A DNA stretch of 64,000 nucleotides from Cytobacillus horneckiae (GTDB lineage Bacteria > Bacillota > Bacilli > Bacillales > Cytobacillaceae), in the NCBI RefSeq assembly GCF_002835735.1, contig NZ_PISD01000013.1, positions 124,001 through 188,000 on the forward strand, in the 5' to 3' direction. Both the position numbers and the translations under genes were made by a program. Of the stretch, positions 43,682-52,537 are shown in pieces. The first letter of the stretch is position 1. Each line of letters opens with the position of its first letter. The notes below the pieces were generated by a model that did not search any database, had not been told where the DNA came from, and saw nothing but the letters and a program-made list of their open reading frames with translations.

Positions 43682-44785
43682 ATGAAAATTGCTAAAATTG
43701 AAACACATCGCATGGCAGTTCCGTTGATCAAGCCCTTTAAAACGGCATTGCGCACAGTTAAGACAGCTGAAACCTTAGTGGTGAAAATTACCTGTGACAA
43801 TGGCATTGTCGGATGGGGAGAGGCGCCGCCGACTGTTGTGATTACTGGTGACAGCATGTCTAGTATTGAGTCAGCTGTGAAAGAAGTTCTAGCTCCATTT
43901 TTATTTAAACAGGATTTTTCTAACTATGAGGAAATGTTTCAAGGAATAAGCGCAAGCTGCATTGGGAATTCCAGTGCCAAGGCTGCAGTGGACATGGCGC
44001 TGTATGATTGCTTATCACAATCGTGCCAGCTGCCGCTCTATCAGTTTTTAGGAGGCCATAAGAAAGAGCTTGAAACTGATTTTACTGTAAGTGTGAACGG
44101 ACCGGAGGAGATGGGCGAAGATGCTGTTTCTTATGTGCAGCAAGGATTTGATGTTTTAAAGGTAAAGGTCGGAAAAGATCATGTTCAAACAGATATAGAC
44201 AGAGTGAGGGAAATACGGGCAAGAGTCGGCGATGACATTAAAATACGTCTTGATGCAAACCAAGGGTGGACGGCTAAAGAGGCCGTTGCAATCATTAGAA
44301 AGATGGAAGATCTAGATTTGCAGATTGAGCTGGTTGAACAACCTGTTAAAGCATGGGATATTGTGGGGCTTAAACAAGTAACAGATCAAGTGGATACGCT
44401 CATCATGGCAGATGAGAGTGTATTTAGCCCAAAACAAGCGCTTGAGGTCGTAAAAAACCGCAGCGCAGACTTAATTAATATAAAGCTAATGAAAGCGGGA
44501 GGAATCTATCAGGCGCAAATGATTAATCAGCTAGCAGAAATAAGCGGCATGGAATGCATGGTCGGCAGCATGATAGAAACGAAGATTGGCATCACAGCGG
44601 CAGCCCATTTTGCTGCCAGTAAAAAGAATATTACAAGATTTGATTTTGATGCACCGTTAATGATGGCTAAAGAAGTAGTAGAAGGCGGTATTATGTACGC
44701 TGGGCGGAAAATTTTCTTGCCTCAAGGACCGGGGCTTGGCATAACGAATGTTGATATAAAAGGAGGCGTCTCACTTGGAAGCTAA
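43682..44785 (+). CDS. ykfB: L-Ala-D/L-Glu epimerase, YkfB
   Basis: The 367-residue enolase-superfamily enzyme epimerises L-Ala-D-Glu from murein peptides to L-Ala-L-Glu. The KxK base pair lies in VLKVKVGKD (about 159-163), metal ligands in RLDANQGW (Asp about 190), LVEQPV (Glu about 218) and MADESVF (Asp about 243), with the second base Lys in NIKLMKAGG (about 266). It overlaps ykfC by 11 bases. Confidence 0.92.
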   Translation: MKIAKIETHRMAVPLIKPFKTALRTVKTAETLVVKITCDNGIVGWGEAPPTVVITGDSMSSIESAVKEVLAPFLFKQDFSNYEEMFQGISASCIGNSSAKAAVDMALYDCLSQSCQLPLYQFLGGHKKELETDFTVSVNGPEEMGEDAVSYVQQGFDVLKVKVGKDHVQTDIDRVREIRARVGDDIKIRLDANQGWTAKEAVAIIRKMEDLDLQIELVEQPVKAWDIVGLKQVTDQVDTLIMADESVFSPKQALEVVKNRSADLINIKLMKAGGIYQAQMINQLAEISGMECMVGSMIETKIGITAAAHFAASKKNITRFDFDAPLMMAKEVVEGGIMYAGRKIFLPQGPGLGITNVDIKGGVSLGS

Positions 44786-45713
44786 TAATAAATGGTTAGT
44801 GAATGTGCCAGTTGCAACATTATGGACTTCATATGATTCCCCTAGAGGCATTGATCAACAGGCGATTAATAAACCAGCCGATATAGAGGGCTGGCTAAGC
44901 ACCCTCACCTACGAAACGAGCTTGGATTTATGCAATTCCAACTTAGTCCAGTCTCAGCTCTTATATGGTGAGGAAGTCATTGTCATAGAAGAAAAGGAAG
45001 ATTGGGTTCATGTGCTTGTTCAGAGTCAAGCATCCTCTAAAAATAAGCAAGGATATCCTGGATGGATACCAAGCAGGCAATTGCGTCAAAGAGAGGGCTG
45101 GAGTATAAATAAAAGCCGGGTTGCTGTCATTAGAGCAAAGAAAGCTAAAATACTTTTAGATAACAAGCAAGAATTACTATTAAGCTATTTAACGATTTTA
45201 CCAGTTATTGCTGAAGAACAAGCAAGCGTAATTGTCCAAACACCAGAAGGGACGGGAATATTAAATAGTGGTGATGTTTCAATCTGCGAATCTATAAGTG
45301 AACAGCCTAAAGGCAATGGTGCTGATATTGTTCAAGCAGCGGAGCAGTTTCTAGGCTTGCCGTATTTATGGGGAGGAATGAGCAGCTACGGCTATGATTG
45401 TTCAGGCCTTAGCTATGCTGCATGCAAAGCAAACGGCTATATTATCCCGCGCGATGCACATGATCAGGCGGCTGCAGGAGAGAAAGTAGACATTACACAA
45501 TTACTTCCGGGAGATTTGCTGTTCTTCGCCTATGAGGAAGGGAAAGGAAGCCTGCATCATGTTGGCATTTATTATGGAGAAGGGAAGCTGCTTCATTCTC
45601 CTAATACAGGGAAAATGATAGAAATTATAGATTTAAAGGGAACCGTATATGAAAAAGAGCTATGTGCAGCTAGACGTTACTGGAATGAGTGGGGGAATAA
45701 CGATGTCAAATGA
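44775..45713 (+). CDS. ykfC: Gamma-D-glutamyl-L-diamino acid endopeptidase (NlpC/P60), YkfC
   Basis: The 312-residue protein has SH3-like N-terminal domains and a C-terminal NlpC/P60 domain with the catalytic Cys in YGYDCSGLSY (about residue 218), His in GSLHHVGIYYGEG (about 271) and a third polar residue in LLHSPNTGK. It cleaves the gamma-D-Glu-diamino acid bond in wall peptides. No signal peptide is seen, consistent with cytoplasmic recycling of imported peptides. It overlaps both neighbours. Confidence 0.9.
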   Translation: MEANNKWLVNVPVATLWTSYDSPRGIDQQAINKPADIEGWLSTLTYETSLDLCNSNLVQSQLLYGEEVIVIEEKEDWVHVLVQSQASSKNKQGYPGWIPSRQLRQREGWSINKSRVAVIRAKKAKILLDNKQELLLSYLTILPVIAEEQASVIVQTPEGTGILNSGDVSICESISEQPKGNGADIVQAAEQFLGLPYLWGGMSSYGYDCSGLSYAACKANGYIIPRDAHDQAAAGEKVDITQLLPGDLLFFAYEEGKGSLHHVGIYYGEGKLLHSPNTGKMIEIIDLKGTVYEKELCAARRYWNEWGNNDVK

Positions 45714-46725
45714 TGCGTTACTAAAGGTCAACCATTTAAAAAAGCATTTTCATATGGGAAAAGGTCAAACCCTTAAAGCAGTTGATGGCGTTTCTTTTGA
45801 AATTAAAAAAGGGGAGACATTTGGTATTGTCGGCGAGTCAGGGTGCGGTAAATCAACTGCTGGCCGGACAATCATCGGACTTTATGATAAAACGGACGGA
45901 GAAGTAATTTACGACGGGAAAAATGTGCATAAAATGAATGAAAAAGAGCGCTTTGTTTTTCATCGGAAAATGCAGATGATTTTTCAAGATCCCTATGCCT
46001 CATTAAACCCTCGTTCAACCGTTCAAGAAATCATATCTGAGCCAATGGAAGTACAGGGGCTGTATCCAAATAAAAAGGAAAGGCGAGAAAGGGTTTACCA
46101 ATTATTAGAGGACGTTGGGTTGAACAGAGATCATGCCAATCGCTATCCTCATGAATTTAGTGGCGGCCAAAGGCAAAGAATCGGGATTGCAAGAGCGCTG
46201 TCTTTAGACCCGGATTTTATCATTGCTGATGAACCTATTTCCGCTTTGGACGTATCAGTGCAGGCTCAAGTAGTCAACCTTCTTAAAGGATTGCAAAAGA
46301 AAAAAGGGCTAACCTATTTATTTATCGCTCATGATCTCTCCATGGTTAAGCATATAAGCGATCGGATAGGCGTGATGTATTTAGGCCATTTAGTTGAATT
46401 AACAACGAGTGATGATTTATACAGCAAACCATTGCATCCGTATACACAAGCATTGCTATCTGCCATCCCTATTCCAGATCCAGATGTAGAGGATATGCGC
46501 GAACGGATCATTTTGAAAGGAGAGCTGCCGAGTCCAATGAATCCGCCAAGCGGCTGTGTATTTAGAACAAGATGTCCTCATGCCATGGATGCTTGTGCGA
46601 CAATCAAACCGGAATGGCAAGAAATCGAAAAGAATCATTTTGTTGCTTGTCATTTATATAACCAAGAAGTAATCGGCCGAAAAGATGATAAACTGGCAGC
46701 CGCGTCCAAAGAAAATGGATATTAA
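45703..46725 (+). CDS. ykfD: Dipeptide ABC transporter ATP-binding protein (OppF/DppF type), YkfD
   Basis: The 340-residue ATPase has Walker A GESGCGKST (about 48), signature FSGGQRQRIG (about 155), Walker B FIIADEPISALD (about 176) and the C-terminal Cys-rich oligopeptide domain (GCVFRTRCPHAMDAC). It is the likely partner of DppD. The ATG at 45703 has GGGGGAA upstream and overlaps ykfC; a longer frame from 45649 lacks a binding site and lies wholly in ykfC. Confidence 0.9.
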   Translation: MSNDALLKVNHLKKHFHMGKGQTLKAVDGVSFEIKKGETFGIVGESGCGKSTAGRTIIGLYDKTDGEVIYDGKNVHKMNEKERFVFHRKMQMIFQDPYASLNPRSTVQEIISEPMEVQGLYPNKKERRERVYQLLEDVGLNRDHANRYPHEFSGGQRQRIGIARALSLDPDFIIADEPISALDVSVQAQVVNLLKGLQKKKGLTYLFIAHDLSMVKHISDRIGVMYLGHLVELTTSDDLYSKPLHPYTQALLSAIPIPDPDVEDMRERIILKGELPSPMNPPSGCVFRTRCPHAMDACATIKPEWQEIEKNHFVACHLYNQEVIGRKDDKLAAASKENGY

Positions 46726-47497
46726 ACAATTAGAATCAGAAATTAAAGAACTAGCAGCAAATCTGGATGGACGAGCAAGTATTTACATCGAATCAGCTGC
46801 GGGAGTGATTGATGTGGATGGCCATCACTCCTTTTCATCTGCAAGCTTGATAAAGGTCCCTATATTAATGGCCGCTTTTCATCAATGTGAACAAAATCAG
46901 TTAAAGATGGAAGAAAAGCTCCTTGTATCAACTGATAGGAAAGTAGGAGGTGCAGGCGTATTACAAGCTTTATCAAATAAATTATCGATGAAGTTAATCG
47001 ACTTGCTTACGCTAATGATTATTGTGTCAGATAATACGGCGACAAATATATTGATTGAACGATTAGGAATGGAGAATATAAATAAGTATATTCATTCATT
47101 AGGGATGAGAAATACATTACTACAGAGAAAAATGATGGATACTGTTGCATTGGAGAACGGCATTGACAATAAGACAACCGCTGCTGATATGGTATATGCT
47201 TTAAAGTCTATTAAAGCGAAGCAATTATTTTCCGCAGAAAATAGTAATAAAATGTTAGAAATATTATCTCAGCAGCAATTTTTAAAATTGGCTGATGGGA
47301 TAGATTTAGAATATTTTACTGTCGCAAGCAAAACTGGCGAACTAGCTGGTGTACAGCATGATTGTGCGATTATTAGCAGCCAGCAAACTGTTTTGTATGC
47401 AGCAGTATTGATTGATGAATTAACTCTGCCTGAAACGGGGAAGAAGACTTTGCTCGAGATTGGCAAGAGGCTAAATGGTTTTCTAAAGGAACAATAA
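46715..47497 (+). CDS. Serine hydrolase of the class A beta-lactamase fold
   Basis: The protein (about 260 residues) has SLIK (SxxK, about residue 46), SDN (about 108) and KTG (about 206), the three class A beta-lactamase motifs. The region where true lactamases carry ExxLN reads RKMMDTVALENG, without a clear Glu166 equivalent, and there is no signal peptide. It is therefore probably a cytoplasmic amidase or peptidase of this fold rather than a resistance enzyme. It is the last gene of the ykf run and overlaps ykfD, which links it to murein-peptide processing. The start is uncertain: ATG 46715 or 46685. Confidence 0.78.
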   Translation: MDIKQLESEIKELAANLDGRASIYIESAAGVIDVDGHHSFSSASLIKVPILMAAFHQCEQNQLKMEEKLLVSTDRKVGGAGVLQALSNKLSMKLIDLLTLMIIVSDNTATNILIERLGMENINKYIHSLGMRNTLLQRKMMDTVALENGIDNKTTAADMVYALKSIKAKQLFSAENSNKMLEILSQQQFLKLADGIDLEYFTVASKTGELAGVQHDCAIISSQQTVLYAAVLIDELTLPETGKKTLLEIGKRLNGFLKEQ

Positions 47498-47687
47498 ACT
47501 TCATAATAATATGGCAAATTTACATATTATTGTGTATAATAAATATTGAGAATAGCTCTCAATTAGTACATACATTGCATTTAGAGGTCTTATGATTTCT
47601 GTCCTTGGATGATCCAAATATCTTTTCATTATATTAGTGATTGTTTAAAGGAATATAAAAAAATAAAGCAGTGATTATCCTATTAGG

Positions 47688-47717
47688 CGGAGTGTTAAAA
47701 ACACTCCGTTCTTTTTT
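47688..47717 (+). terminator. Terminator downstream of the dpp-ykf region
   Basis: CGGAGTGTT pairs with AACACTCCG, then TTCTTTTTTT. It lies about 190 bases after the serine hydrolase. The stretch between contains a TATAAT (47535) and a TTGAGA/TCTCAA palindrome (47547-47563) but no frame of note. Confidence 0.85.
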
Positions 47718-47719
47718 TG

Positions 47720-47748
47720 TTGAAGGCTTTGCGGCACTGTCCCATAAT
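47720..47748 (+). promoter_or_regulatory. Promoter of the phosphotransferase gene
   Basis: TTGAAG, a 17-base spacer and CATAAT directly follow the preceding terminator. Confidence 0.45.
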
Positions 47749-47791
47749 ATAAATGAGAATAAGACTTATATTGTAGAGGAGTGGAGCTCGA

Positions 47792-48700
47792 TTGAATCAA
47801 TTGCCAAGTTCATTTATAACTACAATCAAAGGCGTTTACGGAATAAAAGGGGAGGAATGGCTGAAACAACTGCCTCGATTGCTTGAATATTGCGAAGATA
47901 GATGGTCGTTGAAAATCGGAGACCCATATCAGCTTTCATATAGCTACGTTGCATCTGCAACAAATAATAAAGCCGAGGAGTATGTATTAAAGCTAAGAGT
48001 TCCTGACAAGGATTGCAAAGACGAAGAAGCATTTCTTAAATCACCTAATGAAGAGATAGTACGAATGATTGATAGCGATATTGAAAAAGGCATTATTTTA
48101 TTAGAAAAACTTTCGCCGGGACATACCTTAAAAATAGTAGAAAGCGAAACAGAGGCTGTACATATCGCTGCAAATGCGCTTAAATCACTGTGGAAGCCGG
48201 CATCAGAAGCCCATGAATTCCAGCATATTCAGGATATTGCAAAAGGGTTGAAAGGAATAAGGAAGAAATATAACGGTGAAACAGGTCCATTGGATGCAAC
48301 TCTTGTTGAAAAAGCGGAGCTTTGGTTTCCTGAGTTAATAGCAACTATGAAGAATGAAGTTCTCCTTCACGGCGACTTTCATCATGAAAATATTCTTCTG
48401 CACGGACAAGAATGGAAAATTATTGATCCAAAAGGCTTGATCGGTGAAGCAGAATATGATGTCACCAATTTTTTAAGAAACCATTTAGTCCATTATCCAA
48501 ATCAAAAAGAAGTTTTGCTAAAAAGAATAGATGCTTTCGTGGAAGTATTAAACTTAAATCGGGAACGTCTTTTAAAATGGGGACTATGTCAGGTTGTTTT
48601 ATCGGCATGGTGGTTTTTGGAAGATAATCTTGATGGCTGGGAAGAAGTTATGTCTATCGCAAAATATTATTTAGAAATAATAGAAGAAACCGCATCGTGA
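47792..48700 (+). CDS. Aminoglycoside/hydroxyurea phosphotransferase-like kinase
   Basis: The 302-residue protein matches the APH(6)/hydroxyurea kinase family. It has the Brenner motif LLHGDFHHENILL (about residues 192-204; catalytic Asp and Asn), the metal motif WKIIDPKGLIGEAEYD (about 210-225) and LLEKLSPGHTL (about 108-118), the family's PG-x-x-L motif. Such kinases phosphorylate streptomycin or hydroxyurea, but many chromosomal relatives act on unknown small molecules. TTG 47792 has GGAG five to six bases upstream; no better start is in reach. Confidence 0.85.
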   Translation: MNQLPSSFITTIKGVYGIKGEEWLKQLPRLLEYCEDRWSLKIGDPYQLSYSYVASATNNKAEEYVLKLRVPDKDCKDEEAFLKSPNEEIVRMIDSDIEKGIILLEKLSPGHTLKIVESETEAVHIAANALKSLWKPASEAHEFQHIQDIAKGLKGIRKKYNGETGPLDATLVEKAELWFPELIATMKNEVLLHGDFHHENILLHGQEWKIIDPKGLIGEAEYDVTNFLRNHLVHYPNQKEVLLKRIDAFVEVLNLNRERLLKWGLCQVVLSAWWFLEDNLDGWEEVMSIAKYYLEIIEETAS

Positions 48701-48725
48701 AAAGAAGATGCGGTTTAAGTTTATT
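48690..48725 (+). terminator. Terminator of the phosphotransferase gene
   Basis: CCGCATC and GATGCGG (48690-48696 with 48707-48713) span the stop codon and are followed by TTTAAGTTTATTTT. Confidence 0.75.
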
Positions 48726-48726
48726 T

Positions 48727-48777
48727 TATCCCACGATAACGGGCAGTAAAACCAGCACTGATAGAAGTTTTACTTTA
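48727..48777. repeat. ACGGGCAGT repeat element (copy 2)
   Basis: About 51 bases from TATCCC through ACGGGCAGTAAAACC to GAAGTTTTACTT. The reverse complement of 62652-62702 matches at about 44 of 51 positions. It overlaps the last eight bases of the DUF4395 gene. Confidence 0.75.
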
Positions 48778-49195
48778 TTGAACGTCTATATTTATATTGG
48801 TTAAGCTGAAAATGAATAAAGCAGCCAATGCAAAAGCCGCAAATCGCAATAAACGCGGCCATCCCAACCATAATAGTAAATATATAACCGACTGTAGTCC
48901 ATTCTAATAGAAAACTAATTAGCCCTAATCCTAGACAAATAACAGCTATCGTTTGATTAAATTGCTGCTGGTCACGATCTTCTGGAATATATTCAGATGG
49001 ATGCTTTTTTAAAAAAAGCTTTGCAAAGCTCATGATTGGATTAGAGCCAAAAACTAGCCCGATAATGCCGGCAGCTAGAGGAATAGCAAGAATCCATACA
49101 AATCCAGATATTAAAGTGAATACTGCACTGCAAACGATAACCCATTGATTTGCTTTTACGAGCGGGCGAGGAATTGAACGTATAGTTTGTTCCAT
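48770..49195 (-). CDS. DUF4395 family membrane protein
   Basis: The 141-residue protein has four hydrophobic helices and the DUF4395 start SIPRPLVKANQWVIV. The segment FGSNPIMSFAKLFLKK matches the family centre, and the C-terminal helix pair holds GFCIGCFIHF. The ATG at 49195 is chosen with AAAGGTTGG upstream. Function is unknown; relatives often lie near sulfur-carrier or rhodanese genes. Its end overlaps a repeat element. Confidence 0.75.
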   Translation of the reverse strand: MEQTIRSIPRPLVKANQWVIVCSAVFTLISGFVWILAIPLAAGIIGLVFGSNPIMSFAKLFLKKHPSEYIPEDRDQQQFNQTIAVICLGLGLISFLLEWTTVGYIFTIMVGMAAFIAICGFCIGCFIHFQLNQYKYRRSIK

Positions 49196-49280
49196 TATAA
49201 AACCAACCTTTCTCATGGGTTTTATTAGTTATGTATATCATACTTTTTTAACAGGTAATTGGGAAGAGGGGAAAAATAAT

Positions 49281-49318
49281 AAAAAGCAGTGAAGGCAAAT
49301 TTGCCTTCACTGCTTTTT
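49281..49318. terminator. Perfect palindromic terminator after the MscS-like gene
   Basis: AAAAAGCAGTGAAGGCAAA and its exact complement form an 18-19-pair stem with T runs on both strands. Confidence 0.9.
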
Positions 49319-49325
49319 ATTAAGA

Positions 49326-50906
49326 TTATTTCAGCGGGTTGTCAAGATCCTTTCTATCCGACCCTTGATTCGTTTTTCCTATTGCCTCATCGACAACATC
49401 TTTCGTATTTGCTTGTTTATTAATGTTTGTTTCTTCGAATTTACGATCGAGTTTTTGCAAATATTTAGATGCAAAGTCTTTTCCGCCAAGGCCGAATGCT
49501 AAACCGAAAGCCAATGCTAACCCGCCTAATAGTAAAATGAAGGCTGCGTTGACAATAGAAGAAGCAATTCCTAATTGATCAAGTGCCATAAATATAGATG
49601 TAGATATAATCGCCACTTGAGCGATGATGGCTAAGAAAGATGCATGCGGTCCTTGTAATAGTGATAGCAATAGCTTTTTAACAAGCGCTGCTAACCATAG
49701 TCCCACACCGATAATAACGAGTGCTGCTAGTACATGCGGTAAGTATGCAACAACACCTGTGGCTAGTGCAACAAGGAAATTAAGGTTTAAAATGTTTAAG
49801 GCCTGGACTGTAAATAAAACGACAATCAGAATGTTTGCAACTGTACCAAAGATTTGCGAGATACTTACGGCAGATTTGTTGACATATATTCTGTTAAAGT
49901 AGCTGTCCAAGCCCATTCTCATCAATACACTAGCGATTAAATCTTTCACCCATTTACCAAGCCAGATTCCTATTAGGACAAAGAATATGGCAGCGGCAAT
50001 GTTTGGCAGTATCGTCATGACATGTGTAAGCATAGCTATGGCTGGAGCAGAAATGCCAGTGATATCAAGCTGCTCTAAAGCAGAAATAACTGTCGGTATT
50101 AAGATTAACACATAAACAATCGTGCCAATGACAGCTGATAAGCTTGTCCCTTCGAAAAGACGGGAGAGTCCAAGTTTAGCTGTTAATTTTTCTATGCCAA
50201 TTGCTGCCAGAAAATTAGTTACGATATTGCGGACAATTTTTGCAATAAACCAACCAACTAGCAATATTAGTGCGGCTGCAATTAATTTAGGCAGGAAGGC
50301 AAGAAGGCTATCTAACATACTGCTAAATGGTCCCGCAATGCCTTGCAAGTTTAATGCATCTAATACAGCTGGCAGGAAGATCAGTAAGACGAGATAAAAA
50401 ACGATATTAGCAACTTGTTCAACAGCAGCATTTGGATCTTTTACTGTCTCGGTCAGCTTCCATTTACTTAATGTTTCATGCACTCTAAGCTTTTTACCGC
50501 CTTTTTTAATTAAGAAGCTGAGTGTGGAAGCAATAATCCACGCGAATAAGAGAACTAGCGCCGCTTTTAAGATACTTGGAATAGCATCCATAACGGAGGT
50601 AAGCATGCCGACTAGCGGTGAAGTAATCGTACTTAAATTGAGAATATTAAAGAACAGGATAAAAACAAAAACAAGTAGGAGATAATAGATGACCTTGCTA
50701 ATTATTTTTGCCGATGAATATTTTCTTTCCGTTCCTTCAGGATAAACCAGGTCGTCTAGCTTTGTCTTATTCAATCCTTTAAGTACCGCCTTCTCAATAG
50801 ATTTAGCAATCAGCCAACCTATTAATAAAACGATAAATGCAAATAACAGATCTGGTATCTTTCCGATGTAGTAGTTTAGGCTGTCCCAGATGTTCGGATA
50901 AACCAT
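49326..50906 (-). CDS. Mechanosensitive channel-related protein with TM-helix repeats
   Basis: The 526-residue membrane protein is built from several copies of a conserved TM-helix unit (PF05552 type). Each unit pairs a hydrophobic helix ending LLIGW-IAK or similar (LIVLLIGWLIAKSIEK; LLVGWFIAKIVRN; VLIGIWLGKWVKD; IIGVGLWLAALVKK). These precede the pore in some MscS-like channels, but no canonical MscS beta domain is evident here. It ends in a charged cytoplasmic tail. It might be a tension-gated or scaffold protein. ATG 50906 has GAGGAG upstream. Confidence 0.8.
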   Translation of the reverse strand: MVYPNIWDSLNYYIGKIPDLLFAFIVLLIGWLIAKSIEKAVLKGLNKTKLDDLVYPEGTERKYSSAKIISKVIYYLLLVFVFILFFNILNLSTITSPLVGMLTSVMDAIPSILKAALVLLFAWIIASTLSFLIKKGGKKLRVHETLSKWKLTETVKDPNAAVEQVANIVFYLVLLIFLPAVLDALNLQGIAGPFSSMLDSLLAFLPKLIAAALILLVGWFIAKIVRNIVTNFLAAIGIEKLTAKLGLSRLFEGTSLSAVIGTIVYVLILIPTVISALEQLDITGISAPAIAMLTHVMTILPNIAAAIFFVLIGIWLGKWVKDLIASVLMRMGLDSYFNRIYVNKSAVSISQIFGTVANILIVVLFTVQALNILNLNFLVALATGVVAYLPHVLAALVIIGVGLWLAALVKKLLLSLLQGPHASFLAIIAQVAIISTSIFMALDQLGIASSIVNAAFILLLGGLALAFGLAFGLGGKDFASKYLQKLDRKFEETNINKQANTKDVVDEAIGKTNQGSDRKDLDNPLK

Positions 50907-51181
50907 TTATATCACTCCTCTAGTAAAATAGTATTTTCTTACAAATCAATACCCGCAGCAGATGCCGATAAACTTTTATATAAAAAATGAGTAAAAATGC
51001 ACTAATTTAGTCTCATCTAGTAGAGGAATGTCGAATGTTTAAGGCAAAAGTAGCAATTGAAAGAAAGTATAAACCGCTCATTCGCGATTCGCTATTTTCC
51101 TTTAATCTAAATGATAGAAAGCTACTGCATCCTTTGTTATAAACCTCCTAAATAGAATCTTATTAAAGGAGATTGATAGTG

Positions 51182-51907
51182 ATGGTTAAGACGATGAAGA
51201 GGACGTTAGGAACATTAAGCTTGGCATTTTTATTATCATTGGCGTTTTTATCTGTTTCTGAAACAGATGCACAGGCGTATTCATGGAACCGTACTTTGAG
51301 TGAAGGAATGAGCGGAGCAGATGTACGCGAGCTGCAAATAAGAGTTGCCGGCTGGGCAGCCGATTCTGCTAGTCAAACATATATTGCAGTCGACGGTCAA
51401 TTTGGACCGGCAACAACAGCCGCAGTCAAAAGGTTTCAGCGTGCTTATGGATTGGGGGCAGATGGCATTGTTGGTTCAGCAACCCAGGCAAAGCTGAATG
51501 ATTTAGAAAGTTCAAATGGCACAAAGCATTTTAGCTACAGTGAATTTCATTCAAAAGACGGCAGCGGCTTTAAAAATGGGAAGGTTTCAGAAGCAACGGT
51601 GAGGGAGAATGTCCGCCGCCTTATGTATAAACTGGAAGCAGTCCGAGTAAAAGCTGGAAATAAACCAATTACGATTAATTCAGGTTTCCGCAGCGTTTCC
51701 CATAACAGCAATGTAGGCGGAGCCTCAAATAGCCAGCATATGTACGGCATAGCAGCAGATATTAATATTTCAGGCTTATCTACGAATACAGTGAAAAACT
51801 ATGCGAAAACAGCTGGTTTCAGCGGAATGTATAATGAAAGCGGCTTTGTTCATGTAGATAGCAGAGTTGAGTATTCATATGGATCTCAGCAATGGTGGTG
51901 GAATTAG
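51182..51907 (+). CDS. Secreted D-Ala-D-Ala carboxypeptidase-like M15 protein with peptidoglycan-binding domain
   Basis: The 241-residue protein has a signal peptide (MKRTLGTLSLAFLLSLAFLS, cleaved after DAQA), a PG_binding_1 domain (about 35-100; GADVRELQIRVAG and YGLGADGIVGSATQ) and an M15 peptidase domain (about 110-241). Zn ligands lie in SQHMYGIAADINI (His and Asp) and GFVHVDSR (His). It would act on wall peptides outside the cell. ATG 51182 is chosen from TTG/GTG/ATG options because GGAG is about ten bases upstream. Confidence 0.87.
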   Translation: MVKTMKRTLGTLSLAFLLSLAFLSVSETDAQAYSWNRTLSEGMSGADVRELQIRVAGWAADSASQTYIAVDGQFGPATTAAVKRFQRAYGLGADGIVGSATQAKLNDLESSNGTKHFSYSEFHSKDGSGFKNGKVSEATVRENVRRLMYKLEAVRVKAGNKPITINSGFRSVSHNSNVGGASNSQHMYGIAADINISGLSTNTVKNYAKTAGFSGMYNESGFVHVDSRVEYSYGSQQWWWN

Positions 51908-51914
51908 GGTATCC

Positions 51915-51947
51915 AGCTCCGCATCTTCAATGATGCGGGGCTTTTTA
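51915..51947 (+). terminator. Terminator of the M15 peptidase gene
   Basis: GCTCCGCATC pairs with GATGCGGGGC and is followed by TTTTTATG. Confidence 0.85.
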
Positions 51948-52047
51948 TGTGGAGCGATATATAAGTAAAACTTATGCTTTATATTTCGAATATTGAAATT
52001 AATTTATGCCGCAACAAAGGATAACATTTATATAGGGAGGGATAGCC

Positions 52048-52506
52048 ATGGACAAAATACATTTCCGCCCAGCGGAAGAAAGAGATTTGGAAAGAATCAT
52101 TGAAATGCTTGCGGATGATATGCTTGGGAGCAGCAGGGAACAACATGCGTCTCCGCTTCCAACCAGCTATCGCAAGGCATTTTACTCCATTCAAGAGGAT
52201 GTGAATAATGAACTAATAGTCGCTGAGTATGCCGGGGAAATCGTCGGCGTTCAGCAAATCACATTTACACCGTATTTGACACACCAAGGATCATGGAGAG
52301 CGACTGTAGAGGGCGTGCGGATTGCCTCTCATGCCCGCGGCCAGCAGCTCGGCCACCAGCTTATAAATTATGCCATCATGAAAGCAAAGGAAAAGGGCTG
52401 TTCGATGATTCAGCTGACGACCAATAAGCAAAGAAGAGACGCGCTTAGATTTTATGAAAATTTAGGATTTGAAGCGACTCATGAGGGGCTAAAGCTTAAT
52501 CTTTAA
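52048..52506 (+). CDS. GNAT family N-acetyltransferase
   Basis: The 152-residue protein has the GNAT acetyl-CoA loop ASHARGQQLGHQLINYAI (about residues 93-110), the strand VEGVRIAS before it and a C-terminal FYENLGFEATHEGLKL. The start FRPAEERDLERIIEMLADD is typical of amino-acid-type acetyltransferases. AGGGAGGG lies upstream. The substrate is unknown. It is convergent with the flavoprotein gene. Confidence 0.87.
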   Translation: MDKIHFRPAEERDLERIIEMLADDMLGSSREQHASPLPTSYRKAFYSIQEDVNNELIVAEYAGEIVGVQQITFTPYLTHQGSWRATVEGVRIASHARGQQLGHQLINYAIMKAKEKGCSMIQLTTNKQRRDALRFYENLGFEATHEGLKLNL

Positions 52507-52511
52507 TTGAA

Positions 52512-52537
52512 AAAGGCCATTCAAAATGAATGGCTTT
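52512..52537. terminator. Bidirectional terminator between GNAT and flavoprotein genes
   Basis: AAAGGCCATTCA and TGAATGGCTTT form a stem with A/T runs on each side. Confidence 0.7.

Noticed and set aside
47498-47791. Attenuator control of the antibiotic kinase gene
   Set aside because: A terminator lies 75 bases before the gene, but no alternative pairing partner or uORF was found, and a plausible promoter lies after it, so it looks like the end of the preceding transcript.
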